A DNA stretch of 64,000 nt from Galeruca laticollis (Eukaryota > Arthropoda > Insecta > Coleoptera > Chrysomelidae). A program made the translations under genes and the position numbers. The DNA is taken from NCBI GenBank assembly GCA_963921935.1, contig OY998180.1, positions 101,567,610 through 101,631,609 on the forward strand, given 5' to 3'. Below the pieces are notes generated by a model. That model was given only the letters and a program-made list of their open reading frames with translations. It was not told the origin of the DNA and ran no database searches. Shown piece after piece: positions 44,265-53,670 of this stretch; within the stretch, counting starts at the first letter, position 1, and each line of letters opens with the position of its first letter.

Positions 44265-44480
44265 ATTTTTTATACAGGGTGTGGTCATAAAACATACCAT
44301 TTTTCTTTATATACAGGGTGTAGTCAAAAAGATGTGATGTTCATATATACAGACTGTAGTCATAAAAAGATGCGATTTTATACAGGGTGTAGTCATAAAA
44401 ATACCGTATTTTTTATATATACAGATCTTAGTCATAAAAATACCGAATTTTTTCATAAAAGATGCCACAGGGTATATAAA
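44265..44480 (+). repeat. minisatellite, TATACAGGGTGTAGTCATAAAA type
   Basis: About six units of roughly 33-45 bp built on ATACAGGGTGTAGTCATAAA, with ATACCG or GATG spacers. Inverted counterpart at 46735-46945. It creates spurious ORFs such as YTGCSHKN repeats. Confidence 0.8.
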
Positions 44481-44804
44481 GATAAGGGCGTTACAATGAA
44501 TCTCTGCTATTATTGCTCAAATTTTCATCGAACAAACCGCATTGGTAGATTATTTCCACATACAGGATGTTACTAGAACGACAACGACAATGACAGCAAA
44601 TCCACTTTATTCGACAACAGAGGACACCCAAAGCTTTTGCATGCTTTGAGATTTGTTGCTCGTACGACTACACTATAGTAAAATATGATGTGACTCATTA
44701 TATTATTTGACGGATAACACACATCAGAAGTCTATCAGACAGATAGCAGAGGGGTAACAGAAGGGATAACAAACACACCCCAGACTCACATCAGAAGTCT
44801 GTTT

Positions 44805-45004
44805 NNNNNNNNNNNNNNNNNNNNNNNNNNNNNNNNNNNNNNNNNNNNNNNNNNNNNNNNNNNNNNNNNNNNNNNNNNNNNNNNNNNNNNNNNNNNNNNN
44901 NNNNNNNNNNNNNNNNNNNNNNNNNNNNNNNNNNNNNNNNNNNNNNNNNNNNNNNNNNNNNNNNNNNNNNNNNNNNNNNNNNNNNNNNNNNNNNNNNNNN
45001 NNNN
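44805..45004. other. assembly gap (200 N)
   Basis: A run of N exactly at the inner end of the left arm, where an assembler would fail to resolve the inverted repeat. Internal genes of the element may be missing from this assembly. Confidence 0.95.
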
Positions 45005-45240
45005 CTCCCATTGTTGGAAGCATAAAATTATAGTGGAAGTCGTACATTCCAGTTTTGGAAATATCGAGAATTGCCATATTCGTATACATTGGTTTATTGA
45101 AAATGGAGATTTTTTAATTTTCCTTAGAGTCGGATCATCATTGAAAATTGTTCTATTGTGATAACGCGGACTAGAAATGAGATTTTTAGCACCATAACGA
45201 CCATCATGGGAAGATACAAATTCTATGATTGCATATACAT
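45005..45240 (-). pseudogene. DNA polymerase B fragment (Polinton-type)
   Basis: The minus strand reads MYTNMAILDISKTGMYDFHY next to the gap. This matches the KPiy.g..iLdlSK..mYdfhYd block of protein-primed family B polymerases of Polinton-like elements, which sits before the YTDTDS catalytic motif. Upstream, in another frame, FVSSHDGRYGAKNLISSPRY continues the same domain. The frameshift (about 45100-45110) and the N gap prevent any complete domain. Integrated viruses with related polymerases are an alternative source. Confidence 0.7.
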
Positions 45241-45639
45241 TCCTTACATTTTATGTAACACACAGCGGGTGAAATCTTTTTGACCCTCCGAGAATGTCAT
45301 TGTTATTTTTCAGATAAAATCTTACCTGCCCGTCGACCGTAATTTCTCTCTCCTATACAGACAAATCACAATATTTGAATAACATTTTGTGAGTTCCAGT
45401 ACTAAAATTGATAGTTTTATAATCATGTTGTCGAAAGTGTTGTCACATTTCGGTATAATAATCCATGCCTGAAGAGCGTAGTCTTACTGGGACTTGGGTA
45501 AAGCATAAAACAGTTTAATTTTAAGAATTTACAAATACAGAAAATCATATAACTATATTAAATGAATATACAAATAACGTGATTAAATTATAAATAGCTA
45601 TAATGTATATGAAAATTATCAATATCGTCATCAGTATCA

Positions 45640-46335
45640 TACGTCCCTCTTAATATTTGGGGTGATTCATAATGAAATTCGGAAATACAAGATTCCTGAT
45701 ATTTTGTTTCAAAGAGTACTGTTTGATACCAAAAATGTCAAACGTATAACGGTGATGCATGTCTGGTGCCTCTGTGGTGTATGTGTGCTAACCCTGTGAT
45801 GTGTGTCTGCTGTCCCTCTGCTTGAGTTGTAAAGTTGGTTCTTCTTTCACCACATCTATGATAAAAATGACATTCAGTGTATGACAAAGTTGTGAAATCA
45901 TTGCTTCAAGATTTTTCTATTAGCGTAGCATTCTTTTTTGAAGAACAGCTTAATTATATTAATTTAGTTGGGTGCAAGCCTGATGTCTTAGATGTCCTCT
46001 TCTATCACGATGGATATCCGTTAATGCCAGTATCTGTAAATATGTTGCTCTTTTGTTGGTTACCAATATCGCCATCAGTATCATACGCCCCTCTAAATAT
46101 TTTGGGTGATTCATAATGAAATTCGGAAATACAAGATTCCTGATATTTTGTTTCAAAGAGTACTGTTTGATACCAAAAATGTCAAACGTATAACGGTGGT
46201 GCATGTCTGGTGCCTCTGTGATGTGTGTCTGCTGTCCCTCTGCTTGAGTTGTAAAGTTGGCTCTTGTTTCACCGCAACTATAATAAAAATGACATTCAGT
46301 GTATGACAAAGTTGTGAAATCATTGCTTCATTTTG
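45640..46335 (+). repeat. direct duplication in the Polinton centre
   Basis: About 235 bp at 45655-45895 (GGTGATTCATAATGAAATTC to ATTCAGTGTATGACAAAGTT) recur at 46103-46325 with few differences. The second copy lacks about 20 bp near GTGTATGTGTGCTAACCCTG. A preceding AATATCG.CATCAGTATCATACG.CCCTCT is also doubled. Unit spacing is about 445 bp. Confidence 0.85.
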
Positions 46336-46397
46336 TTGTTTTCTTGGAAAATAATTCATATAAACCGAGTGTCGCAGTAAATTTGTTAGTACTAGCA

Positions 46398-48269
46398 CTG
46401 TCAAACAGACTTCTGATGTGAGTCTGGGGTGTGTTTGTTATCCCTTCTGTTACCCCTCTGCTATCTGTCTGATAGACTTCTGATGTGTGTTATCCGTTTA
46501 ATAATATAATGAGTCACATCATATTTTACTATAGTGTAGTCGTACGAGCAACAAATCTCAAGCATGCAAACGCTTTGAGTGTCCTCTGTTGTCGAATAAA
46601 GTGGATTTGCTGTCATTGTCGTTGTCGTTCTAGTAACATCCTGTATGTGGAAATAATCTACCAATGGCGGTTTGTTCGATGAAAATTTGAGCAATAATAG
46701 CAGAGATTCATTGTAACGCCCTTATCTTTATATACCCTGTGGCATCTTTTATGAAAAAATTCGGTATTTTTATGACTAAGATCTGTATATATAAAAAATA
46801 CGGTATTTTTATGACTACACCCTGTATAAAATCGCATCTTTTTATGACTACAGTCTGTATATATGAACATCACATCTTTTTGACTACACCTGTATATAAA
46901 GAAAAATGGTATGTTTTATGACCACACCCTGTATAAAAAATGTGGTATCTGTATGTACGTTGATGGTTTCTCAGTATCATATTCAGACATATATTTGTTA
47001 TAATTTACGTAGACATCCCGCTCAAAATACTACTAAACTGTGTGTTTCATTAACTTTTATATCTACATATTTCTACAGTTTTAATAATTACAAACACCCC
47101 ATGTTTATATCAATTTTAATCATAACATGCCTCGTATATTTTACGTAGATATTCCCCGCAGAATAATAATAGGGATGCAAATATCTTTTAACACCCTGTA
47201 CTGAAAAAATATTCGTATACTGTAATGAACCTAATTTATGTATCATACAGCGGGCTATTTAATATAGAAACATTAATAATCTTTATGATCTAAGCTCAAC
47301 GTCTTGTCGGCTTCTCAAATCAACCACTATACAGAATATTGTCATTGAAATCTTTTAATGCGTTCCCTACCCGAACAAGTCCTCTCACCGAAATTGTCAA
47401 GAATTTAAACTAGAATGTTCTGCTGTTGCCAGTAGCGCGAGCATCCCAAGGATTCATCGTGGACCCTAAGAATTGTTGCATCATGGTCAACTGGGATTCC
47501 TGCCACTGCACTCAAATGTACAGCGTCTCCTTCGACAATGATGGTTTTTTCTACCTTTGTAATGTTTAAATAAAATAAATAGCATTGAATGAATTTTTTA
47601 TTAAAACTGCCCCCTACTCATCAATCTATATACATAACGATTTAAATTTACGTTCAACAATTTTCAATAGAATTTTAATTATTAAAACAAATATGGATGC
47701 TAATATTATACATGATAATGAAAAAGTTCATACGTTAAGATCGCGTACGCGTGCATATTTTTGTTGATAAATACAATCAACGATTACGAAGGATTCTGAT
47801 TCAACTGCATTTGACATGTTCTAACAACTTTTTTTCGATTTTAATACATTTTTTTAAATGTGGAACATATTCATGATTTAAAATCGGTGCATTGAAGAAA
47901 ATTACATCGCATCGTGAAATCACGTCTCGTGAGATTTCAAAATACTTATACTGATCAATTTCAAAAACATAATTTGTATGGATCCTCCATAGCATACATG
48001 TAGCGGTGTAGACTGGGAACGATGAGGTCGTGGGCTCGAATGTCACTCGGGGCAAACATTTTTACGTCATGCACAAATTTACAGGATAAAAAATGGACGA
48101 CACACATCTAAAAAAGAAATCTGCAAAATTGAAGCGCGCCATCTAGCGAAATCTACTCGATAAAAAATGGCCGACTGGATAAAAAATGGACGACACCGCC
48201 GACAGCGACACCGTCGCCTAGCGGACCTTTTTCGAAGTTGTGGCTTGAAACCCGCATAGCTACACTACT
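46398..48269 (-). repeat. right arm of the Polinton derivative
   Basis: Inverted copy of the left arm. Contains the inverted minisatellite (46735-46945) and one tRNA-like block (about 48000-48055). Confidence 0.85.
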
Positions 48270-48275
48270 ATTGTA
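48270..48275 (+). repeat. right 6-bp target duplication of the Polinton derivative
   Basis: ATTGTA, copy of 42723-42728. Confidence 0.85.
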
Positions 48276-48317
48276 GCCCAAAAATTGAGGTACTTGATCA
48301 CTGTGTTAATTTTTTAG

Positions 48318-48418
48318 ATACTGCAGAACCCGAAATGAGCCACGTGGAGCAAAGCCGAGAGGCAGTTTTGGGTACTAAAGAATGTGAGCCTTCAGCTAGG
48401 TCCAGGCGTCAAATTTAG
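48318..48418 (+). pseudogene. second gene of the 9.6 kb element, exon 3
   Basis: After the acceptor TTTTTTAG, the frame predicted from the exon 2 donor phase (one base left over) reads DTAEPEMSHVEQSREAVLGT and KECEPSARSRRQI, TAG. The match of phase across 5.7 kb supports splicing of exons 2 and 3 around the Polinton derivative. The sequence is polar, with no known domain. Confidence 0.55.
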
Positions 48419-49090
48419 TTGTTGTGTTTTTTTGTTGAAACTTATAAATTTGTGATTTGAAGTTATTGGAAAAGGGACTCAAGGTCCAACAATAAACCAC
48501 AGACATGGGATATTTGCGGTTTTTCATTTTAAAACTTACCTAAAAAACCTTTTTAAGTGTGGAAAAAGTGTATTAACCCTCTGAGGAGTTGAGTGTGAGT
48601 TTAAAGGAGTCTTGGGTGCTTACCTAAATTTCTCTGGTGCCTTATTTTGAATTCTAAATAAGTATTGAAAAATCCACCCCGTCTTCGACTTGAAGCTAGT
48701 CAACTGACGAGCACAGATTGTTCTACAGGGCAATCTGACATCTAAATGAGCACAGGAGGTAGGTGTTGTGAATAGGAGGAGTCTCGTTATAAATAAATAA
48801 TGAATACCTACTCTTTATTATATTATATTTTCCTAACTAGTTAATAGTCAAAAGTAACTTTAAATAAATTTGCTTTTAAGTTGTTTTTAAAGTTTAATAT
48901 TTTAATCTAATCTAGTGTGGACTTTCTGACGTGTACTTTAATTTATAAGACCATACAGTTGAAGCCACAATTAAGTGATAAGGAACTTTATTCTAGCAAC
49001 GTTATTAACATTGTGACAGGTAAACTCAAATTACCTTCAAAATTTTAATAATAAAGCTTCTTGAAACTAAATTGTGAGCTTTTATATAGC
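48419..49090. other. no supported gene
   Basis: Probably 3' UTR and non-coding part of the 9.6 kb element. Confidence 0.35.
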
Positions 49091-49094
49091 TCTG

Positions 49095-49350
49095 TGGTCT
49101 GTTTACAAAGTACGTACTATCGATACATACCAAGTACGTACAAATGGTACGTACCAAGTACGTACAAGTAGTACATACCAAGCACGCATAAAATGGTACG
49201 TACAAGCAGTACTCGTACGTATTTGGTACGTACATTTTATTGGAAAATGTACGTATTTAATACGTACTACGTACAGAAAAGTACGTACATAATACGTACC
49301 TTACGTCACATGAATACGTATTAAATACGTATTATGTACGTACTCGTACT
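49095..49350. repeat. TACGTAC repeat array
   Basis: More than twenty overlapping GTACGTAC, ATACGTA or GTACGTA words in 250 bp, just inside the right arm of the 9.6 kb element. No comparable array is seen inside the left arm. It may be a subterminal transposase-binding array or a nested element whose outer end is CGTACTGTCTG (49342-49354). Confidence 0.75.
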
Positions 49351-49671
49351 GTCTGGGAAAAGGTAGGTCACTTGTTGGTTTAGCCAAAAGTAATTATTAA
49401 ACATCAGGTAGGCATCAGATGAAATGTCACTCTGATGATGATATTTAATGTCAAAACAATTGTCAATTTCTTAGAATTTTTAACATTTTTTCAATATATT
49501 GTATTCATTATCTAGAAACAGTAAGTTTAATTTAAAACAGTAATATGAGTAGATTCCACGGAGTAAGGGTCGAGACAATTAATGTCATTCAATATAGCAT
49601 GCTATAATTTTGGACATTTTAAAATGTACGCATTGAACAAATGATAGTCTAGGTTTTATTTTATGTTATAG

Positions 49672-50579
49672 CTATTCCCTCCACCAGTAAAGGTGTTGAG
49701 CCATTTCTACCTTCACCGCACGTGGAAGCTATTCCCTCCACCAGCTATGGAATGGAAAGTATTGAGTCCTTGCCACCTTCACTAAATGTGTTGCGAAGCG
49801 AAAAAACCATTAATCGGCATAAAGTCCTTTCATTTTTCAAACGTAGGTAGATAGTTTTAAGAAATAAATTAATAAATATATAAATGTTCATAATCGTATA
49901 TATGTAAAATTTACAATCTTGTTTATTATATTTTTTTCATTTCTTTTAATTGATCAGTAATTAGTAAAAATTAATAATTTTATTTAATGCCAAAGTTTAT
50001 TCCAATACATTCAATTAAAGGTATTTACAAAGTAAAAATGAATGCTTTACAATTAGCAAAAGCACTATTTTTCCATTAAGTACTTTTGACTTTACTCCTT
50101 AAGAAACGATTTTCATATATAGCCCATGGTATGGCAATTTATGGGAAAGTCAGTATTAACTTTTGTTATGCCATTACGCCTAAGTATTTGGTCTAGCGGT
50201 AACCAAAAATCCAAAATATCCAATAAAAACAAAAAATTGAAAAACCTATAAGTCAAGAAATTATTCAGAAATCAAAAAAATCATTAATTCAAAAAAAATC
50301 AAAAACTCCAAAATTTAAACATTCAAACATTTTTTGATTATTATTTCAATAGTAAGCACATTTTGTTTTCTTTCGTTGATATAAATTTTCAAGCATATTT
50401 GTGTGTTTACATATTTACTGTCGTTATTTTGTCCGTTTACTTACATAACAGTTGTTAATTGTAGAAGCTCATCCAGAAACGAGAAAGGATTTCCACAAGA
50501 CGGTGGGATTTTTAAGAGCCATGAAGACCTATTTAATACTTCCAGTAAAGAAATAAAGATGTGTTTCAAGTGGAAATGA
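49672..50579 (+). pseudogene. unknown split gene, exons C and D
   Basis: Exon C (49672-49846), after TTATAG, reads in the phase set by exon B: IPSTSKGVEPFLPSPHVEAI, PSTSYGMESIESLPPSLNVL and RSEKTINRHKVLSFFKR, with a duplicated (E/A)IPSTS..G motif. It ends CGTAG/GTAG with two bases over. Exon D (50465-50579), after TTGTAG, opens in exactly that phase: SSSRNEKGFPQDGGIFKSHE, DLFNTSSKEIKMCFKWK, TGA. Function unknown; low-complexity polar protein. Open frames in the predicted phase in both exons argue that this was a real spliced gene. Confidence 0.6.
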
Positions 50580-50666
50580 AATGTTAGATATATTATTATA
50601 TTTTTTGGACAGCCAGAAGTGCTGTTTAGCAACTCTTATATGTTATTACTTGGTACCTTGTATTTA

Positions 50667-50849
50667 CAGAGCTGGGCAGTAGTTAACTACGTTTCCTTTA
50701 AAAATATTTTAATTACTTTTGTTCTTACAGTCACAGTAATTATACTCAAATATTTTCTTTCACAGAAAGTTTCCAAAAATAGTAGAACTACTCATTGCTA
50801 ACACTTTTTTTGATTAAGTAGTTATACTCCACTAGTTTGTCCAGTTCTG
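50667..50849. mobile_element. short hAT-like MITE, 183 bp
   Basis: CAGAGCTGGGCAGTAGTTAA at the left and TTTGTCCAGTTCTG at the right form imperfect inverted ends. The 8 bp on each side (TGTATTTA and TGTGTTCA) match at 6 of 8. CAGAGCTG also begins the hAT at 29082. Confidence 0.6.
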
Positions 50850-50974
50850 TGTGTTCATAGGAGTATAATAATAAATAAATAAATTAATATAAACTTATCA
50901 TAAATAATTTTCTACTTTTATCTTGATTTGACATCATTTAAAAATCTAATGATACTCTAATCTAGAATGTATTT

Positions 50975-51395
50975 ACTCAAATTATTTTTAATTATTACAT
51001 TGTTTTTACATTATATATTCTGTTTGTTAAGAAAAGTACTTTGTGAAAGAAATTATTTGTTTGTATTTTTATACCAAAATAAATAAACTGTTTATATGAT
51101 TATTGTTTTATTTTTTCCATTTTAAGCGTTTATGGTCCATCATTTGATAGTTCATTTAATTTAACTCAACATCTGATCATTATTCAGTTAATGGAGTTGA
51201 ATTGAATGAAATTTCAAATGATGGAATATAAATTGCTATTTTGAAATAAAATGATTAAAATACAGTAGATTTGAATATACCGCCTAAACCTAAAATTACA
51301 GAAATCTTTTCAACGTCACTCATTTGTTTAGTCGACAGGCTCTCTAGATGGCCGCCACAATTAGTGTCTCATCCATCTGTGGTTGGGAAGCCACT
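50975..51395 (+). repeat. left arm of a long inverted repeat (partner 63603-64000)
   Basis: TTACTCAAATTATTTTTAAT to TCATCCATCTGTGG is the complement of 63603-64000 with modest divergence. It contains an inner hairpin (51150-51240: CCATCATTTGA...TCAAATGATGG) and ends inward at GGCTCTCTAGATGGCCGCCA. The outward part of the pair leaves the window on the right, so the true arm length is unknown. Confidence 0.85.
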
Positions 51396-51606
51396 TTTAG
51401 TTAATATTATAACGTCATTATCGCAATCTGTAGGCAAATAATTCAACTACATACATGAAACTATCCAAGCTAAAAAGTATGATGATTTCTGAAAATAATA
51501 ATACAATATAAAATGATTATCATATTTTTTGAGTTATGATAGTTTTTGAACGAAGGTGCGATATATTATTACATTTTTTTTCTGACCATATGTTACCATT
51601 ACCTTG

Positions 51607-51772
51607 AATAAATATTCCAACATATAACTCCTTTAAAAAATACTCTCATATTCAAAATGCACATCTACACTACAAACAACATGACATTTTAATAATAAAT
51701 CATATCAAATATTAATTCCCAGAATGTGTTACGCTCCCGGCTTCCGTCCCTTACATTTTATGAAGACAAAAT
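51607..51772 (+). repeat. dispersed repeat, copy of 1833-1964
   Basis: See the copy at 1833. This one has an extra stretch with GTTACGCTCCCGGCTTCCGT. Confidence 0.6.
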
Positions 51773-52057
51773 TGCCTACTACTCTAATACATAATTTAAT
51801 TTGACGAGTGTCCCACTTTTTTCTTGATTATATGAATGGAAGAGTCCTCTCATTGTTCAACAGGACATTTGCTTCAGATCCGAGTTTTGGAGAGCAAAAA
51901 TCTGTAATATTTTTCTCGCGCTCTGTTACAGATCAATATGTGGCGCATGTCTCTGTCCACTGTTTTCCTAATAAGAGTCTGTATGCATATAGACATAAAT
52001 CTATAAGCGACGTTGTCGATTCTTCGAGAATATATGGAAATATGTATACTTCGTTAG

Positions 52058-52901
52058 CTCCCAAGAAAAACCGCGTGTAAACAAAAACCACACGTGATCC
52101 ATTCGAAATCGGCTGCGTATTGGACGACTCGCTTTGAAATATTTGCAGTAGGGCAACAGAAGTTTTTTCAGGTTCGTACATGTTGACTGTGTTAGTATTA
52201 AAATTAATGACTGTGTAGTACATATTTACGAGAGTGAATTTACAGTATTAGTGTATTGAGTTGCTAGAATTGTGTTATTCCTGTGTTCTTTGTTCTGATA
52301 ATAATTATTAATATTTGTTTATTTGTAAAGGTAATTATTTAAAAACAAAACTATGTCGAGTACAGACAGTGTCAGTGATAACGAACAACATAATGTCGAG
52401 TTATCTCCCCCAAGAAAAAGATCTAAAAAGTGTCATTTAGATGTTGGCACAAAACACATGACTTTAAATATTATTAAAATTATTTCTCGGCGAGAATCCT
52501 GATATGGCTGTATGGCAAAATATGCAGAGAATAGTATATTTTTCCGGAACTTTACGCTCAAGTGTGTATAAAGTGAAAAGAGAGTATCAACAATCACACT
52601 CATTTCTGAAAGTGAGGTATATAGACGTTGTTGATGACGTAACAAGAAATGCTGTTAGATTGTTTGATTATGCATAATCTTTTTTCCATTTTGTCAAAAT
52701 ATTGTCATGGATACAATGCATATCTTGTGAGTAACGTATTTTATACATTTTATGCTAACAAACCGTAATTGATTTAATCAATTTTAAAATAATAAATAAA
52801 TTATTGTGTGAATACTCAATGCCCCCCTGTTCAACCTTATTCACTTGCCTAGGTCATTCAATATGCGTGTGATTTTATTTAAATGCGGTTTTTCTTGGGA
52901 G
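52058..52901. mobile_element. 844 bp element with 17-bp perfect inverted ends
   Basis: CTCCCAAGAAAAACCGC at 52058-52074 and its exact complement at 52885-52901. No clear target duplication. It encloses an HTH-type transposase N-terminus (52353-52676), so it is probably a deletion derivative of an IS630-like transposon. Confidence 0.7.
52353..52676 (+). pseudogene. IS630-like transposase N-terminal part
   Basis: ATG 52353: MSSTDSVSDNEQHNVELSPP, RKRSKKCHLDVGTKHMTLNI. After a shift near 52485, NPDMAVWQNMQRIVYFSGTL, RSSVYKVKREYQQSHSF. The 'SPPRKR..K' start and the 'gIs.sTvyr..kEyk' helix-turn-helix are typical of insect IS630-type transposases with DDE_3 cores. The catalytic domain is absent. 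Confidence 0.55.
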
Positions 52902-53386
52902 AACAGACTTTAGGTATGTTTATTCTCAGGTTGACAGGGAGAGAACATTATACAAATTACATATGACGAATCTAATGGTTTGGTATAGGAATATTAAATA
53001 CTCGAAATTCAACTGTTTGTAAATTTTCAAAAAGAAATTGCCTTCTATTTTCCAGATTATAATTTGTCAAATAGTACATGAAATAAAGGCGTGCAGTTTA
53101 TTACGAGCATTTTAAGACCTCTAAACAGTCGGCGAAAAAGTCTTATACTCTGGCTCCTGGTGTCCGTCTGTTTTAAAGTTCAGCGAACCAACGGTAAGTG
53201 CTAGATTCTGAAGCAACATGATCTGAAATATCTCCAATGTTTTTTGTGGTGTCCTGAGCCAATGGTTATTTTGTTTAAATAAAGATTATTTGAAATAATT
53301 ACTTAGATTTATTTAGATTTAACTATATTATCACAGTTACATAGATTCACAGGCATTACAAGATGTTACCTTCAAGATGGTCAGTA
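52902..53386. other. no supported gene
   Basis: Short gene-free spacer between two mobile elements. Confidence 0.3.
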
Positions 53387-53394
53387 GTAGAGAG

Positions 53395-53662
53395 CAGTCG
53401 CGTAACTAGGATGAAGCTCTGAGGGGGGGGGGGGGGGTTATGAACTACCGGGAGATCTGGGTATCGGAATTTTTTTCGAATTTTGAGCCCCTAAAACTGC
53501 ATTTGAGCTTTGGTTTTCTTATAAAAGTATAGCCTACAGCTCCTAGCTTTTAATACATTTCAATTAAATATAGGTTTGCTGTGATTATGTCTTAGATTTT
53601 TTAATTTTTAGGGTTCTGGGGGGTTCCATCCCCCTCATCCCCACCCCTTAATTACGCCACTG
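53395..53662. mobile_element. hAT-type MITE, 268 bp, with poly-G tract
   Basis: CAGTCGCGTAACTAGG against the complement of CCTTAATTACGCCACTG, and an exact GTAGAGAG duplication at 53387-53394 and 53663-53670. CAGTGGCGTA-type ends with 8-bp duplications are characteristic of a widespread hAT MITE group. It has a 15-G run at 53433-53447 and a matching C-rich stretch near the right end. Confidence 0.9.
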
Positions 53663-53670
53663 GTAGAGAG

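Larger units (their letters stand above)
42729..44804 (+). repeat. left arm of the Polinton derivative
   Basis: Inverted copy of 46398-48269. It is about 200 bp longer because a block of about 230 bp (from about 42955 and from about 43185) is present twice here and once in the right arm (about 47830-48060). Some parts (for example 43640-43860 against 47380-47580) are not alignable by eye, so the arms have partly diverged. Confidence 0.85.
42729..48269. mobile_element. Polinton/Maverick derivative with 2 kb inverted arms
   Basis: Starts AGTAGTGTAGCTATGCGGGT and ends with the complement (ACCCGCATAGCTACACTACT), flanked by the 6-bp duplication ATTGTA. Arms run from 42729 to at least 44804 and from about 46398 to 48269. 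The 6-bp duplication, the AG start, the long arms and a protein-primed-type DNA polymerase B scrap in the middle together match Polintons. At 5.5 kb it is far below the usual 15-20 kb; capsid, integrase, ATPase and protease genes are not seen. A 200-N gap interrupts it. Confidence 0.8.
40007..49586. mobile_element. 9.6 kb inverted-repeat element (family F, copy 3) with Tnp2-like transposase
   Basis: About 190-bp arms: 40007-40200 starts GTTTTAAATGAAATTTACTG and ends GAAGTGACCTACC. It is inverted at 49366-49535 (AGGTAGGTCACTTGTTGG to AGTTTAATTTAAAACAG). As in the short copies, a tail lies outside the right arm (ATATGAGTAGATTCCACGGA, GTAAGGGTCGAGACAA). ATTCAATATAGCA is present on both sides (39994-40006 and 49587-49599). 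Inside are a transposase relic (40384-41860), a three-exon gene (42120-48418), the nested Polinton derivative and a TACGTAC array. It lies in an intron of the gene whose exons are at 39738-39979 and 49672-50579. Confidence 0.75.

Noticed and set aside
44226..44576. ORF with YTGCSHKN-type repeats (also inverted at 46658-46873)
   Set aside because: It is a translation of the CAGGGTG minisatellite, with no independent coding evidence.
44724..45089. Long minus-strand ORF through the N gap
   Set aside because: Most of its codons are N. Only the sequence right of the gap is real and was used for the polymerase fragment.
51808..52080. 90-codon plus ORF MSHFFLDYMNGRVLSLFNRT
   Set aside because: No motif, crosses the left end of the 52058-52901 element, so unlikely to be one gene.
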